64,000 nt of DNA from the NCBI GenBank assembly GCA_947561585.1, contig CANNZV010001585.1, forward strand, positions 79,342-143,341. Direction: 5' to 3'. This document shows, piece by piece, positions 27,601 to 38,117 of the stretch. The DNA is from Caprella mutica. Lineage: Eukaryota; Arthropoda; Malacostraca; Amphipoda; Caprellidae. Position 1 is the first letter of the stretch, and each line of letters starts with the position of its first letter. The translations under genes were made by a program, and so were the position numbers. The notes beneath the pieces were generated by a model. It was not told the DNA's origin, ran no database searches, and saw only the letters and a program-made list of their open reading frames with translations.

Positions 27601-28867
27601 TACTCGTTGAGGGGGTGTTTCAAAATACAAAATTTATCTTACCAAACCATGAACAATTGATGCAGTGAAATTGAAAAAGACAATGACGCGAAATTCCCAA
27701 TGTCCTGTTTCGTAACGTTTGCAATTTGAACAATTGCAAAGTTAATTCTTCAATCACAAAAGTCTTCTGTAATCGAAGCTATTCTATTTTACTCTGCGTT
27801 CAAAAATACTGTTTTTCCGTCATTAGAAGTGCGCTCACATCTTCAAATTAAACCCAGCATGCATTCTCTTATATAATAAAAATTATCTATTATTTTTCAA
27901 TTCCGAAAGCTATTATAATATGCATCAAATTTATATCGAAAATAACCTCATATAATTAATTATGTATTATATTTTATTTATAAAAATGTAATATTTTTAT
28001 ATCGAAAAATTAACATTAGAATTATAAAGCTATTCCTAATATCATTTTTCATATATTTACTTCATAATTCCAAGTACAAGAGACTCCTGAGAATTTTTGA
28101 ATGCATCTACCAAGTTCCACATCTTCATGCGTTGAATGTGTCTTCTTGAGGCACTCTCCAATGTGAGGACCGACCTTAGCCAAGGTTGCACGACTGATGA
28201 TCATTCCAGGTCCACCCTGGCAGTAGTTCTCGTCTTCCAAGAGAGATAGCATTCCAAATTCAGATTTAATTCCTTTGCCCATCTGACCAATGTAGAATAT
28301 TTCTGAACTGTTAATAGAGCGCAGAAACTTTTCTAGTCTTTCTGGTATGATGTATACATCGTCATCAGCTCTGATGAAGAACTCAAAACTGTTGAGGTGG
28401 TGATCGTACATAAATTTGAGCACCATGAATGCTTTCTTGACGGGAGGGTAAGAGTCATCAACCCCTTTCAGGCGGATCAGAGGGACATCACCATTACCTG
28501 CCACTGCATTCTCTTCAGTGAATATTGTCGCTTTTCCCGGTATTTTATTTGCCCAAGTATCAATCACTGCAGTCATTCTAGTATCTATGAATTTCTGTGT
28601 TGTCAGCACACCCAGAAATACCAATTGTTTTTCTGTGGTCAAAATATTCTTTGTAGAAATCAAATTTCTATCCATAGTTATTTTATCCAATGACGCATTT
28701 TCGGAGCAGACATGAAAGTATGTGTAGAACGGTTTCTTAAGGTTTAAATCTATGCCTATTCCAACATAAATGAAAAGAATTAACAGAAGACCATCAAGAA
28801 ATAAAGGAAGGGATAATGATTTTCTCCTGATTCCTCTTATATTTCGATTTTCACTCTTTTTCAGCAT
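12642..28867 (-). CDS. Chsy: Chondroitin sulfate synthase (CHSY family), copy A, 12 coding exons
   Basis: Golgi type II enzyme that polymerises chondroitin by adding GlcA and GalNAc in turn. Exons in gene order: 28867-28061, 27317-27177, 26871-26739, 25998-25821, 21601-21436, 21350-21291, 21197-21119, 20968-20808, 15575-15426, 14519-14439, 13953-13816, 12875-12642. All junctions are GT-AG and phases agree, giving 775 aa (vertebrate CHSY1 is about 800). Residues about 22-41 are a membrane anchor. The N-terminal GT31-like domain shows VFLGVLTTQKFIDTR, RADDDVYI, GGPGMIISR and THEDVELGRCI. The C-terminal GT7-like domain shows FLLPLSGK, LLFFLDVDLHF, GWGREDTDLYEK and HLYHQPSCF. Both acidic motifs are kept, unlike CHPF-type partners. 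The start-codon exon begins at an acceptor (28882-28884), so a 5'UTR exon lies upstream, not located. Intron 8 (5.2 kb) carries a nested retrotransposon. Confidence 0.95.
12925..13777. mobile_element. piggyBac-like non-autonomous element in intron 11 of CHSY copy A
   Basis: It is flanked by TTAA on both sides (12921-12924 and 13778-13781). Terminal inverted repeats are GGGGACCGTACATG and, inverted, GGGGACTGTACATG (13 of 14 match). Inside, words near 13120-13165 and 13320-13370 (ttgcattcgatt, acggcat) form a second inverted pair of about 50 bp. CHSY copy B has the unoccupied site at 40459-40470 (cattacttattt). TTAA duplication is the hallmark of piggyBac transposases. No transposase is encoded. 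Confidence 0.88.
15725..15830 (+). repeat. Dispersed repeat with partner at 48525-48630 (inverted)
   Basis: The segment including gaggttatttaaactcagc and ggtttcaagctttcgaatag matches the reverse complement of 48525-48630. It lies in intron 8 of CHSY copy A, near exon 9. In copy B the partner lies in intron 4, so the two are independent insertions rather than part of the gene duplication. The family is not identified. Confidence 0.65.
16884..18966 (+). mobile_element. 5'-truncated non-LTR retrotransposon (Jockey/I-like) in intron 8 of CHSY copy A
   Basis: A 2.08-kb insertion lies between perfect 13-bp target duplications aagcgcctagtgc (16871-16883 and 18967-18979). It ends in an (AAC)n tail and encodes a reverse transcriptase in sense, antisense to the host gene. 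The 5' end lacks endonuclease and ORF1, as expected from incomplete reverse transcription. The sense strand is strikingly A/C-rich, unlike the AT-rich surroundings. Intron 8 of copy B has no counterpart, so the insertion is copy-specific. Confidence 0.92.
16900..18912 (+). pseudogene. Reverse transcriptase ORF of the non-LTR element, frameshifted
   Basis: The upstream frame (about 16935-17560) shows the typical fingers and palm start: NNNSTGPDDI, SYRPISLLS, HGFKAKHST and VVALDMSKAFDTVD. A one-base frameshift near 17560-17575 moves the reading to the 431-residue frame ending at 18912, with SGVPQGGVLSPTLFNIY, ITYADDITIAS (the YADD active site) and a C-terminal CPLCG...H...FGC zinc-knuckle-like motif followed by DLWRNP. 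The order matches Jockey/I-clade elements. The frame is otherwise open, so the insertion looks fairly young. The long minus-strand frame at 16925-17605 is its shadow. Confidence 0.88.
19020..19707 (-). pseudogene. Degenerate coding relic, possibly ORF1 of an older retroelement
   Basis: On the minus strand an ATG at 19707 opens a 50-codon frame rich in Glu/Lys/Asn (it starts MSDYDSDIEVIFSNIEEKEK). After a stop at 19555, further coding-like stretches follow in shifting frames, e.g. ALKQKWNHWEEQDEKHNVVY and SYYLTPDKITRS. Base composition is richer in GC than the introns around it. The non-LTR element at 16884-18966 inserted beside its downstream part. I do not recognise the family; an ORF1 or gag-like protein is a guess. 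Confidence 0.4.
20140..20350. repeat. Degenerate ggtagtaagg repeats, CHSY A intron 8
   Basis: Loose tandem copies of ggatagg-tagtaagg. It aligns with 44110-44310 in intron 8 of CHSY copy B (shared words gtaagataattattt and ggtagggttc), so it predates the duplication. Copy B has a longer array (43850-44350). Confidence 0.75.
23261..23349. mobile_element. Short hairpin element (89 bp) in CHSY A intron 4
   Basis: Inverted ends ccctataaacaacg and cgttgtttgtaggg flank an inner pair atatcgattcgat / atcgaatcgat. The size and structure suit a very small MITE. No target duplication is certain, and the matching region of copy B was not aligned. Confidence 0.55.
24000..24480. repeat. Tandem repeats of about 55 and 120 bp in CHSY A intron 4
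   Basis: Four copies of a unit of about 55 bp share attggatgaggtcaaaatta with a pyrimidine-rich spacer (24030-24215). They are followed by two copies of about 120 bp sharing tgtaattattgattggatg and cagatttatattaaaaatca. No coding potential. Confidence 0.8.
24950..25215 (+). repeat. Dispersed repeat, partner inside the hAT-like element (31985-32245)
   Basis: Words such as cattttttgatga, tttgaaaaagccctc, ggttttctt and aaatacacattttacag occur in the same order at 31985-32245. It lies in intron 4 of CHSY copy A. It may be part of an unrecognised transposon family. Confidence 0.7.
26569..26606 (+). repeat. Phrase-repeat tip (GGTGCTAGGACAATTCG), CHSY A intron 3
   Basis: The motif ggtgctaggacaattcgtcc followed by ccgggctattcg sits in intron 3. 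Copy B has the same tip at the same place (50967-51025) with more phrases. Related tips with other phrases occur at 32385, 46445 and 63670. Confidence 0.6.
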
Positions 28868-29088
28868 CTTATCATGTAATTCTGGAAAATATAATGAATA
28901 GTGATTAATTCTTCAAACTTATATATACCGTCAGAACTTAATTATTAATTTGTGTATAAACCTGAAACCCTCCGTATTGACCATCAACTGCACTGAGTCT
29001 CAGACGCCGAGAGATATAGCTTCGCTCTCGGTATCCAGAACAAGTTTCCTACAGAACCCTAATGGCAGGCTGTAATCAGAAAAAATGC

Positions 29089-29433
29089 TTACGAAGCCAT
29101 GCCGTTTCCGTAAGCACAATATCCTTTGCAAGCTCGAAGTTGGGACAGTTGATCAGGAGTGAAAATACAAAACTGCCAGTACAACGATGAAACCTTACAT
29201 ATCGGCAAATTACTTGCTTTTATGCTCAATTTTGAATTTACTGGGTACCCACAGTGGCCGTAAATGTCCAAAACCTTTGTATTTTTGTCATATTTCCAAC
29301 TTGCGATCCATCCTCTAATGCGTTGGGTTGGTATGAAAAGATGAATTAAAAAGTTTATTGCATTTGGTCTCAATTTTTCATACACGGTAACAAAGGCCTC
29401 AAAACGGGCCAGTCCAATAAATTTCGCTCCCAA
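29089..29433 (-). other. Open frame of unknown nature upstream of CHSY copy A
   Basis: A 114-codon minus-strand frame contains several Cys in its C-terminal half (GHCGYPVNS, ICKVSSLYWQFC, CKGYCAYGNGMAS). I do not recognise it. The equivalent place upstream of copy B (about 54307-54360) keeps a related end (GYHVYGLGMCCKGD), after which the sequence is replaced by phrase repeats. A terminal exon of a small gene duplicated with CHSY is possible; chance cannot be excluded. Confidence 0.3.
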
Positions 29434-30109
29434 ACATTCTATCTTTGACGAGGCCTATTAATATTTATTAATATGCAATAAAATGGATAGTTTTAGTAAA
29501 ATCTTACTAAATGATACATTAGCTATATCAATAAAAAAGGTAATTCAAATTTCTTTTATCAAATTACTTAGGAGTTCATTTATCCTTTGGTTAAAGCTGT
29601 CTAAAATACTCTTGATTAAGAAAGCGCTCTTATATTTGATTTTATTTTGTTCATTTAAAGATATTTCAAACACTCAAGCAGTTTCGTAATTTAAAGTAAT
29701 TCTGGGAAATAATATAAACTATTAAATTTTACTAGTAATCGTTCAATATAATATTATCTCTTCATATAATTATAAACCAAAGACAAAGTTGAACGGTTTG
29801 CTCATTTGGAATCTCTTTCAAATATGCAAGCAGTTTCGAAATGTGAAGCCAAGTTAAACGTTTAATTTATTTAGTAGTTAATTAAAAATAAAACTAGCAG
29901 TTTCGTAATTCATGATATTTTAACATGAACTCATAATTACTAATTTGATAATGAAATTTGAATTTAAAGTTATATTGTAATAATGTTTTATTTGGTAGGT
30001 TTTGATTTTAGCTACAAATTTGGATGCATATTATTGAAATTATTTTTTATTTGGTAAGTTTCACTTAAACTACAAATTTTAATGCATATAAATATTTAAT
30101 ATAAGAGTC

Positions 30110-30230
30110 ACTGGGAGTTATCCCACTAGGAGTTTTCCCACTGGGAGTTTCCCACTAGGAGTTTTCCCACTGGGAGTTTCCCACTGGGAGTTTCCCACTG
30201 GGAGTTTCCCACTGGAAGTTTACCGGTCAC
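30110..30230. repeat. Phrase repeat ggagtttcccact
   Basis: Seven to eight phrases of about 16 bp (gggagtttcccact, gggagttttcccact, aggagttttcccact) end in taccggtcacc. The same ending closes the array at 38045-38117, and its inverse gtgaccgg opens the array at 32385. The preceding 29700-30110 and following 30231-31721 are AT-rich with no gene or element that I can support. Confidence 0.8.
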
Positions 30231-31721
30231 CTTTGAATATCTAATATCTAACCGAAGTCATTACTGTTAAGTTCATTGGAATAGAAAAATAGGAGTTATT
30301 TGAGACATCTTCAGTGGATGTTATGTGAGACTATTTGGAGCTTGGTCCCAAACGATATTACAAAACAACGCAACAAGACAGACATTTAGCCACTGATGGT
30401 GATTAACGTAAAAACGACCACAGAGAACGTCTAAAATAACGAATAACTTTATAATTTTAATACTAATTTCAATAAACTTTACTACAATGAATGAGCTTAG
30501 AGATTAGGTATTAATATATCGAATTATAAGTCTGAAAGATCAACTAAATTGTCAGCTATACAGATGTTAATGAACCTTATTTTCATTTTAACATAGCGAA
30601 ACATTAAAGGTCCCCTCCAAGCAAATATTTTTATTATTTTATTTAACGAGGCTAATGTTCCTTATCATTTTGCTGCAAACCGCATCGAATTTGGTAGCGT
30701 ATTATTATTTTTATATGCTTTTAAAGATTTTTAAAAATCAAAACTCTACAAAACCTATTTTACTTCCGACTTACTAATTTAAGAGATTATCAGCCTGAAG
30801 AAAAAGAATGTACACCATTTGTTTTGATTGTCAACTAGGTATTAGGTTAAATAAATCCAAATAATATTCGTGTAAAGGTATAAAATTGAATGAACTTATA
30901 ATAGAAACGTTTATATACTTTAGGAAACAATTAATATCTAAAATAATTTAAATAAAAGCCGAAAACGCATGGTTTGTTCATAAAATTCAAATTTGTAATC
31001 AAAACAAAGAGTGTACAATCTTCTTCTTGAGCATCAGATTAGTGATTCGCTCAATTGTTGCTCACAGAGTATTAAAAACTTTAAAAACAAATTAAAAAAT
31101 ATATACTGAACCAAATTGTATGTAGTTTGCAGAATAATGATCGTAGACCTTAGTTCTATTATATTATGTAATAAACTCATTTTTTTCCCGGAGCCTGGAG
31201 AGGACCTTTAATATATTTCACTGATGAGCTAAGTTGGAATGGCGCTCACTTTACTTAAGTGGTCTATTAGGCTTCAATGATACATTAGTTTGTGTTTCGG
31301 CAAATCAAAACGCATAACAATTTTCAGGGTTATTTCAAAATAATTTTATAATTGAGCAGTGCTTTGTGGTAAGGAGTATTATATGTTAAACTGTTCAAGT
31401 GACATAATTATAGTTAATATATTTAATTTTTTTCACATTAAGCTTCAGTGACAAGACTCTTTAGAAATTTTAGATAGGGATTTTATTTTCTTTTTATATC
31501 CTCCATAAGTGTAAAAGTACCCTTTTCTTATAAATTGAACAAATTAAAAGTAAAAAATACAGAGAATAAATTATTAACAGTTTCTCAGAATATATTGTGT
31601 TTTCACCAACAGCAATTGGAAGAGTTCCACTTCTACCTCGAATTTTTCTTGGAAAAAAGTGGTAATTTATCATATAAAACAGATCACAAAATGGAAAACT
31701 TAACCTTTCCGTTGCGACAGG
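30231..31721. other. Spacer without recognised features
   Basis: AT-rich sequence between phrase repeats and a hAT-like element. Open frames are short and lack codon structure, and no hairpin or tandem array stands out. Confidence 0.5.
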
Positions 31722-31729
31722 GACATAAC

Positions 31730-32863
31730 GCAGAATTGGGCAATAAGTACTTTAAAATGAATTTGAGGCTTGAGTACTACGTACATGATATAAAGTACTC
31801 AAGTACTAGGTACATTTTATAAAAAGTATTTAAGTACTAAGTACATTTTATAAGAGAACTTGAGTACGAATTACACCTTAAAAAGTACATAAATTCTAAG
31901 TACATTTTATTTAGTACTTAAGAACATATTTATGAAGCTCACTGGCTGCCAAGTTGAGTATGTTTCCTTGGAACATATTCGCAAGTATATAGAGGGTTTT
32001 TTAATTTTCGTTCCTGTTTCTTTATAAACATTTTTTGATGACTAACTAAATTTTTCAAATAAAACATGAATTATCGAATTTTAAATGTGATAAAAAGAAA
32101 ACAAGAAATAAATTTGAAAAAGCCCTCGATAGATTTGTTAGAAATCTTCCAAAGATAACAAAACTGTCTTCGGTTTTCTTTTAGCGTGAAAACTCATTAA
32201 CTTCTCATCTTTTTTAGTTGGAAAATATACATTTTACAGTAGACTTAAGAACATGAAATAATAGAGGGAAATTGTCAATTTTATCGCTATGGATGAAGTT
32301 TGAATGCTGTTTTCTTGTTATTCTGTAATTTATATGGGATGTAAATGCATAGTTTCATATTTTAACTGTGAATTACTTACAATCGTGACCGGACAATTGC
32401 CACCCGCGGACAATTGCCACCCGCGGACAATTGCCACCCCCGGACAATTGCCACCCGGACAATTGCCACCCCCGGACAATTGCCACCCGCGGACAATTGC
32501 CACCCAAATATTTATTATCAGGCCTCATAGCTAAAATGGTGATACAATATGTATATTATTTTTGTACGATTGACTTTTAATTGTATACATTATAAGATAA
32601 AAATTTCACTCCACATTTCATATTTTTTTATAAAATTAATTATTCCCATAGTTGATGTAATAAATAGTGCTCGTACACTCACAAAAATTTGGGACATAGA
32701 AGCCCACTACCTAAATAAATAAGATAATTTTTTTTTCACCAAAATCGATGGGTTGACCAATGAAGTATTCGCCAATAATCGTCTATAAAATATTAAAAGT
32801 ACTTGAGTACTTTATCTAAGTACTTGGTAATCAAGGTACTTAAGTAGGTACTACCCAGCTCTG
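31730..32863. mobile_element. hAT-like non-autonomous element
   Basis: Ends are CAGAATTGGGCAATA.AGTACTT at the left and, inverted, CAGAGCTGGGTAGTACCTACTT at the right, close to the common hAT terminal motif CAGNGNTGGG. Flanking 8-mers gacataac (31722-31729) and gacataag (32864-32871) form an 8-bp target duplication with one mismatch. Subterminal repeats of aagtacttaagtact occur at both ends (31745-31925 and 32785-32850). Inside are a dispersed repeat (31985-32245) and a phrase array (32385-32505). No transposase frame is seen. Confidence 0.8.
32385..32505. repeat. Phrase array GGACAATTGCCACCC, inside the hAT-like element
   Basis: Seven phrases of 14-17 bp, with variable separators (GC, CC or none), follow a leader gtgaccgg. 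The array ends in cccaaatatttattatcagg. The array at 63670-63792 has the same phrases and the same following sequence, but a different leader (ggtgctagg). Confidence 0.9.
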
Positions 32864-33329
32864 GACATAAGTATATGTCACAGTATTTTAATAACTTTAT
32901 GAATGGACAAATTGAATAACCAACAAATGAAAATAGAATATAAAAATAAAACCCCTAACAGTAATATTACTAATATTTTCGTTATTTACTTTCTGGTTAC
33001 AGTATATCATTCCTTAAAATTACTATTTTAAGCTGAGATACATCTAATTTAGGAATATATTAACTTTCTTTTCACTGTTACTAGTCCATGTTAGTAATCC
33101 TGGAAATTACTAATATAAACTTCGACACATCTAATTAAAAAATCTTTATATTTTTGATGCATGTACCACACATATGTACACTTGACAGATAGAAAAAGTT
33201 CTCTGTGTACGTGTATTGTACACATAGCGGCCAACGTGTCAAAGTATAAATAAAAGACTATGATACTTGAAACTGAAAGAAATACTATGTGGAAGTACCA
33301 GATATCCTTGCCGCATGTATATTTCACAA

Positions 33330-34205
33330 ACTGATAAGATTGGTTACTGCATTAACTATTCACTCACTGATAAGAAGAGCAGCAATCCATTACCGCATTA
33401 ACTATTCACTCACTGATAAGAAGAGCAGCAATCCATTACCGCATTAACTATTCACTCACTAATAAGAAGAGCAGCAATCCATTACCGCATGAACTATTCA
33501 CTCACTGATAAGAAGAGCAGAAATCCATTACCGCATTAACTATTCACTCACTAATAAGAAGAGCAGCAATCCATTACCGCATGAACTATTCACTCACTGA
33601 TAAGAAGAGCAGAAATCCATTACCGCATTAACTATTCACTCACTAATAAGAAGAGCAGCAATCCATTACCGCATGAACTATTCACTCACTGATAAGAAGA
33701 GCAGAAATCCATTACCGCATTAACTATTCACTCACTAATAAGAAGAGCAGCAATCCATTACCGCATGAACTATTCACTCACTGATAAGAAGAGCAGAAAT
33801 CCATTACCGCATTAACTATTCACTCACTAATAAGAAGAGCAGCAATCCATTACCGCATGAACTATTCACTCACTGATAAGAAGAGCAGAAATCCATTACC
33901 GCATTAACTATTCACTCACTGATAAGAAGAGCAGAAATCCATTACCGCATTAACTATTCACTCACTAATAAGAAGAGCAGCAATCCATTACCGCATGAAC
34001 TATTCACTCACTGATAAGAAGAGCAGAAATCCATTACCGCATTAACTATTCACTCACTAATAAGAAGAGCAGAAATCCATTACCGCATTAACTATTCACT
34101 CACTGATAAGAAGAGCAGCAATCCATTACCGCATTAACTATTCACTCACTGATAAGAAGAGCAGCAATCCATTACCGCATTAACTATTCACTCACTGATA
34201 AGAAA
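33330..34205. repeat. 46-bp minisatellite with 92-bp higher-order dimer
   Basis: About 19 copies of a 46-bp unit (gataagaagagcagcaatcc, attaccgcattaactattca, ctcact). From about 33440 to 34060 two variants alternate: one with cagcaa and gcatgaac, one with cagaaa and gcattaac. They make a 92-bp dimer repeated about five times almost without change. This indicates recent unequal exchange in dimer steps. Confidence 0.95.
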
Positions 34206-35104
34206 AGTCTCTTTGAAAATAAGTAGTGACCTGTAAATACATGAGACATAGTCTGTTCACTACTGGTCGTAACGGCTCTATCTCAACAAGTGTTTAAGAG
34301 TGAGACATCTATATATGTCACGGTTGTTTTACAGCTGCGACAGTTTGAAATAGAATATATTTGTGATATTATTTTATCATTGAGAAGAATGGAAGAGAGT
34401 ATATAACATACTCCATCAAAGTATGTATAGTATATTTCAACCCCTATTGAAGGTACACTTGTTGAAATATCGAATATAAAGTTGTGTTAACTTTTTTGTG
34501 GGTGACACTGTATAGTACATAACACAGTACAGTAGAGCATATTTGATGAAAATTTCTATTAACTGATTCATTATCAGGGAAAATATATCTCATTCTTAAT
34601 AACAATAATAATCTTTATTGATACTAACATCTACAGCTTTTTAACATTAATTTAAAACAATTCAAGTTTAATTTAAAATAAGTCAAGTTTAATTTGAAAT
34701 AAATCAAGTTATATTAAAATAGTTCAACTTTAATTTTAAATAGTTCAACTTTAATTTAAAAAAATAATCAAGTTTAATTTAAAAAAGTTCAAGTTTAATT
34801 TAAAAAAAAAGAAGTTTAATTAAAAAATTAAATTCTATTGGCCCTCGATATCACACATAGGAAGCTCTGCACTAATATCATTATATTAGTAATGGGAGGG
34901 AATGAGATCATGAGAGTAGTGAAATGAGACAAGTGAGAATTTAGTGAGAGGAGAGAAGTGAGAGAAATGGAATGAGAGTAGTGAGAATTTAGTTAGATGA
35001 GGTGAGAGAAATGGAATGAGAAAAGTGAGTGAAATGAGAGGAGAGAAGTGAGTGAAATGAGAGAAGTGAGCATTTATTGAGATGAGAGGATTGAAATGAG
35101 AGAA

Positions 35105-36262
35105 GTGAGTAATGGAAGATTATGGTGGGCAATGAATGATTATGGTGGGCAATGGAAGATTATGGTGGACAATGAAAGATTATGGTGGACAATGGTAGAT
35201 TATGGTGGACAATGAAAGATTATGGTGGACAATGAAAGATTATGGTGTAGAGTCCATGTGTTATTAGTCAGTTACCCTGTAATAGTTAGCATATAAATAG
35301 CAAGCGGTCTATGCCTTGAGAGTTAGTTGAGTTATAGGTTGCAGAGTGTAGTGATACACTCACGGAGTGTTTAGTGTAGAGTTGAGTGGCAACACTCACT
35401 TAGAGTGTGACGCTCACACTCAGTTGGAGATATACATTGGCTCGTGTTACTACCCACTCTCCCATTGGGACTCCTATCATGTCTAATGATATGGATCCCT
35501 ACTCTATACCCTATCTATCCCTTTGATATGTTAGCTACCTTAATCTGTATCGTAAGATAATTAATAAACTTATCAAACTCCCTAACTATTTCAATGAACC
35601 CTGTTTGAACCCTATTATATTATTTAATCTAATATAAACTCTTACGTAACAAGAGGTAGCGACACAATGAAAGATTATGGTGGGCAATGAAATTTATGGT
35701 GGGCAAATGAAGATTATGGTGGGCAATGAAATTTATGGTGGGCAATTGAAGATTATGGTGGGCAATGAAAGATTATGGTGGGCAATGAAAGATTATGGTG
35801 GGCAATCGAAGATCATGGTGGACAAGGAATGATTTTGGTGGACGATGAAAGATTATGGTGGGCAATGAAAGATTATGATGGACAATGAAAGATTATGGTG
35901 GGCAATCGAAGATCATGGTGGACAAGGAATGATTATGGTGGACGATGAAAGATAATGGTGGACAATGAAAGATTATGGTGGACAATGAAAGATTATGGTG
36001 GACGATGAAAGATTATGGTGGGCAATGAAAGATTATGGTGGACAATGAAAGATTATGGTGGGCAATCGAAGATCATGGTGGACAAGGAATGATTATGGTG
36101 GACGATGAAAGATAATGGTGGACAATGAAAGATTATGGTGGACAATGAAAGATTACGGTGGGCAATGAAAGATTATGGTGGACAATGAAAGATTATGGCG
36201 GACAATGAAAGATTATGGTGGGCAATGAAAGATTATGGTGGACAATGAAAGATTATGGTGGG
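35105..36262. repeat. 20-bp satellite (gattatggtgggcaatgaaa) inside the foldback element
   Basis: About 36 copies of a 20-bp unit, with g/a variants (gggc, ggac, ggacg) arranged in repeated blocks. Longer runs such as the order caaggaatgattatgg then acgatgaaag recur at about 35820, 35930 and 36085. The array is split at 35246-35663 by non-satellite sequence. Confidence 0.93.
35246..35651 (+). mobile_element. Solo-LTR-like block within the 20-bp satellite
   Basis: The block starts TGTAGAGTCC and ends TTACGTAACA, and contains a TATA-like word (catataaatagc, about 35288), a transcribed-looking GC-richer middle and aataaac near 35562, the order expected of an LTR. A clean target duplication is not visible because the flanks are satellite, and about ten extra bases (agaggtagcga) follow the end. 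It could be a solo LTR or part of another element. Confidence 0.45.
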
Positions 36263-37059
36263 CAATGAAATGATATTAGTGCAGAGCTTCCTATGTGTGA
36301 TACTGAGAGCCCATAGAAATTTATTTTAAATTAAACTTTATTTATTTTAAAATTAAATTTCATTTCTTTTTAAATTAAAGTTGAACTCTTTTAAATTATA
36401 GTTGAACTATTTTAATTTAAAGTAGAACTATTTTAAATATAACTTAATTTATTTTAAATATAACTTAACTTATTTTAAATTAAACTTGAATTGTTTTAAA
36501 TTAATGTTAAAAAGCTGTAAATACAAATGAGGGTACATTAAACGTGAATAATTTTCCGCCTCAATCTTGTTTTTCTAAGTATTTCTGCTATAGAGCAGCA
36601 AACTTTTCATGCAATGAAATACCTGCTGAAATTAAAAGTTCACCAACTGTTAAGAAACATGAAACTTTATAATGAACTGTTGCTTCAATATTTTAATGTA
36701 CTGTTATAGCAGTGCTGTGTGAACACTTGTTATTAGCATGTTGGAAATGGTTTGGTAGCTTAATTTGAATCAAATGTAGGTAGTACAGGACTGATGAATT
36801 ATTTGAAAATACGAGAATATGCTGTTCTGCTTTGTTATTTTAACGAATAAATAGGCTGCCATTGAAGTATTCGCTTTTTGGCGGGACTTTGCATTTTCTA
36901 ATATTTAGTTGCACTATTATATGTGTCCCGACCAACAGATATAAATAAAAATATGGGTACGAAGTATTTCAATAGGTACGAAGAATTTAACAAATGCCTA
37001 TCCAAAATAAAATGTTTGACTTTTTATTGTCACTCTAATGAGCATTACCACAGAGGTTA

Positions 37060-37205
37060 AATTTTCCATGTTGGAATATACCTGATTGGAATTTACCGGA
37101 GTGAAATTTTCCGGAGTGGAATTCTCAGGAGTGAAATTTTCCTCGGTAGAATATACCGAGATGGAATTTACCGGAGTGGGATATGCTGAGATGGAATACA
37201 TCTAG
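37060..37205. repeat. 15-bp phrase repeat (ggaatttaccggagt)
   Basis: About nine degenerate phrases of 15 bp, each g-gtggaat-t-accgg. The period divisible by three leaves an open minus-strand frame of 67 codons, which is an artefact. A shorter array of the same phrases and orientation lies at 38045-38117. The 0.8 kb between them shows no gene. Confidence 0.85.
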
Positions 37206-38044
37206 AACCGTTTTTTTTATTAATCATAGCTATCACAAATAAATCATATCATACATATATCACAGAAACTTACCTGCCCCTTAAAAGATATGTTAATTTG
37301 TATAACAATGTAATTAAATATGAACAGAGGGAACACATAATTATTAGGTTGCTCAAGTCAATTTTCGATATTTTATCCTAATACAAATATTCATAATATG
37401 GTGTTTTATTTCAAGGTTTACATGTTGAGCATATTAATGATAATTCCATTTTACATGAAGCTGAATTACATGCTGGTGCTCTTACAACAATGGATGGAAG
37501 AGGTGTGAAGGGTGTCGACTGGCAGTGACAAATCATTCAATGTTTTCGCTTTTTGTTTATAAGTTGCTGTTTTGGATTTTAGGAGAAATATTCCTGTTGT
37601 CAAAATCTCTCCATGTAAAAAGAGCAGTTCACCTCAGGCCTAAAACCCTGTACTCATCCCCATAAAAAAAAAACTTCTTGGTCAAACAAATTTTAAGCCT
37701 TTTGTCAAAAACCATTATACACCACTTTTACTCGACGTAAATAACAAATTCAAAATAAAATAAAATAACAAGAAGTACTATATGACATCATCTTACAGTT
37801 ATTATTGCTGTTGCGTTGGCAACAGTGATGATAATCAGCTTGCAATTGAATGTAAAAAATACCTCAACTGATAAAGTGCGTTCACACAACCTGTAATGCA
37901 GCTGTCCTATCACATGTGTAATGAACAATAAAGAGCTTGTGATTGGATAACAAAAAGTTAATTTGCTAAAATGAAAATGAAAGTTAGCTAGTATTAATTA
38001 AAATTCAATTATATGATTGATATCAATAACTAACAAACCTAACC

Positions 38045-38117
38045 CGTAAAGTGGGGTGGAACTGACCAAGGTGGAACATACTGAGGTGGAATTTACCGGG
38101 GTGGAATATACCGGTCA
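38045..38117. repeat. Phrase repeat ending taccggtcacc
   Basis: Five phrases such as ggtggaatttaccgg and ggtggaatataccgg, ending in ccggtcacc. This matches both the phrases at 37060-37205 and the terminal word of the array at 30110-30230. Confidence 0.8.

Larger units (their letters stand above)
34633..36518. mobile_element. Foldback-like element with satellite core
   Basis: Inverted arms of about 250 bp (34633-34895 and 36270-36518) begin ACAGCTTTTTAACATTAATT. They consist of degenerate phrases such as caagtttaatttaaaata and end near gaagctctgcactaatatca. Between them lie GA-rich repeats (34905-35105) and a 20-bp satellite interrupted by an LTR-like block. No transposase or clear target duplication is seen. 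A single left arm of the same family stands alone at 48775-49022. Confidence 0.85.

Noticed and set aside
28397..28715. Plus-strand frames at 28397-28715 and 53654-53972
   Set aside because: They are shadows of exon 1 of the two CHSY genes, which have clear family motifs on the minus strand.
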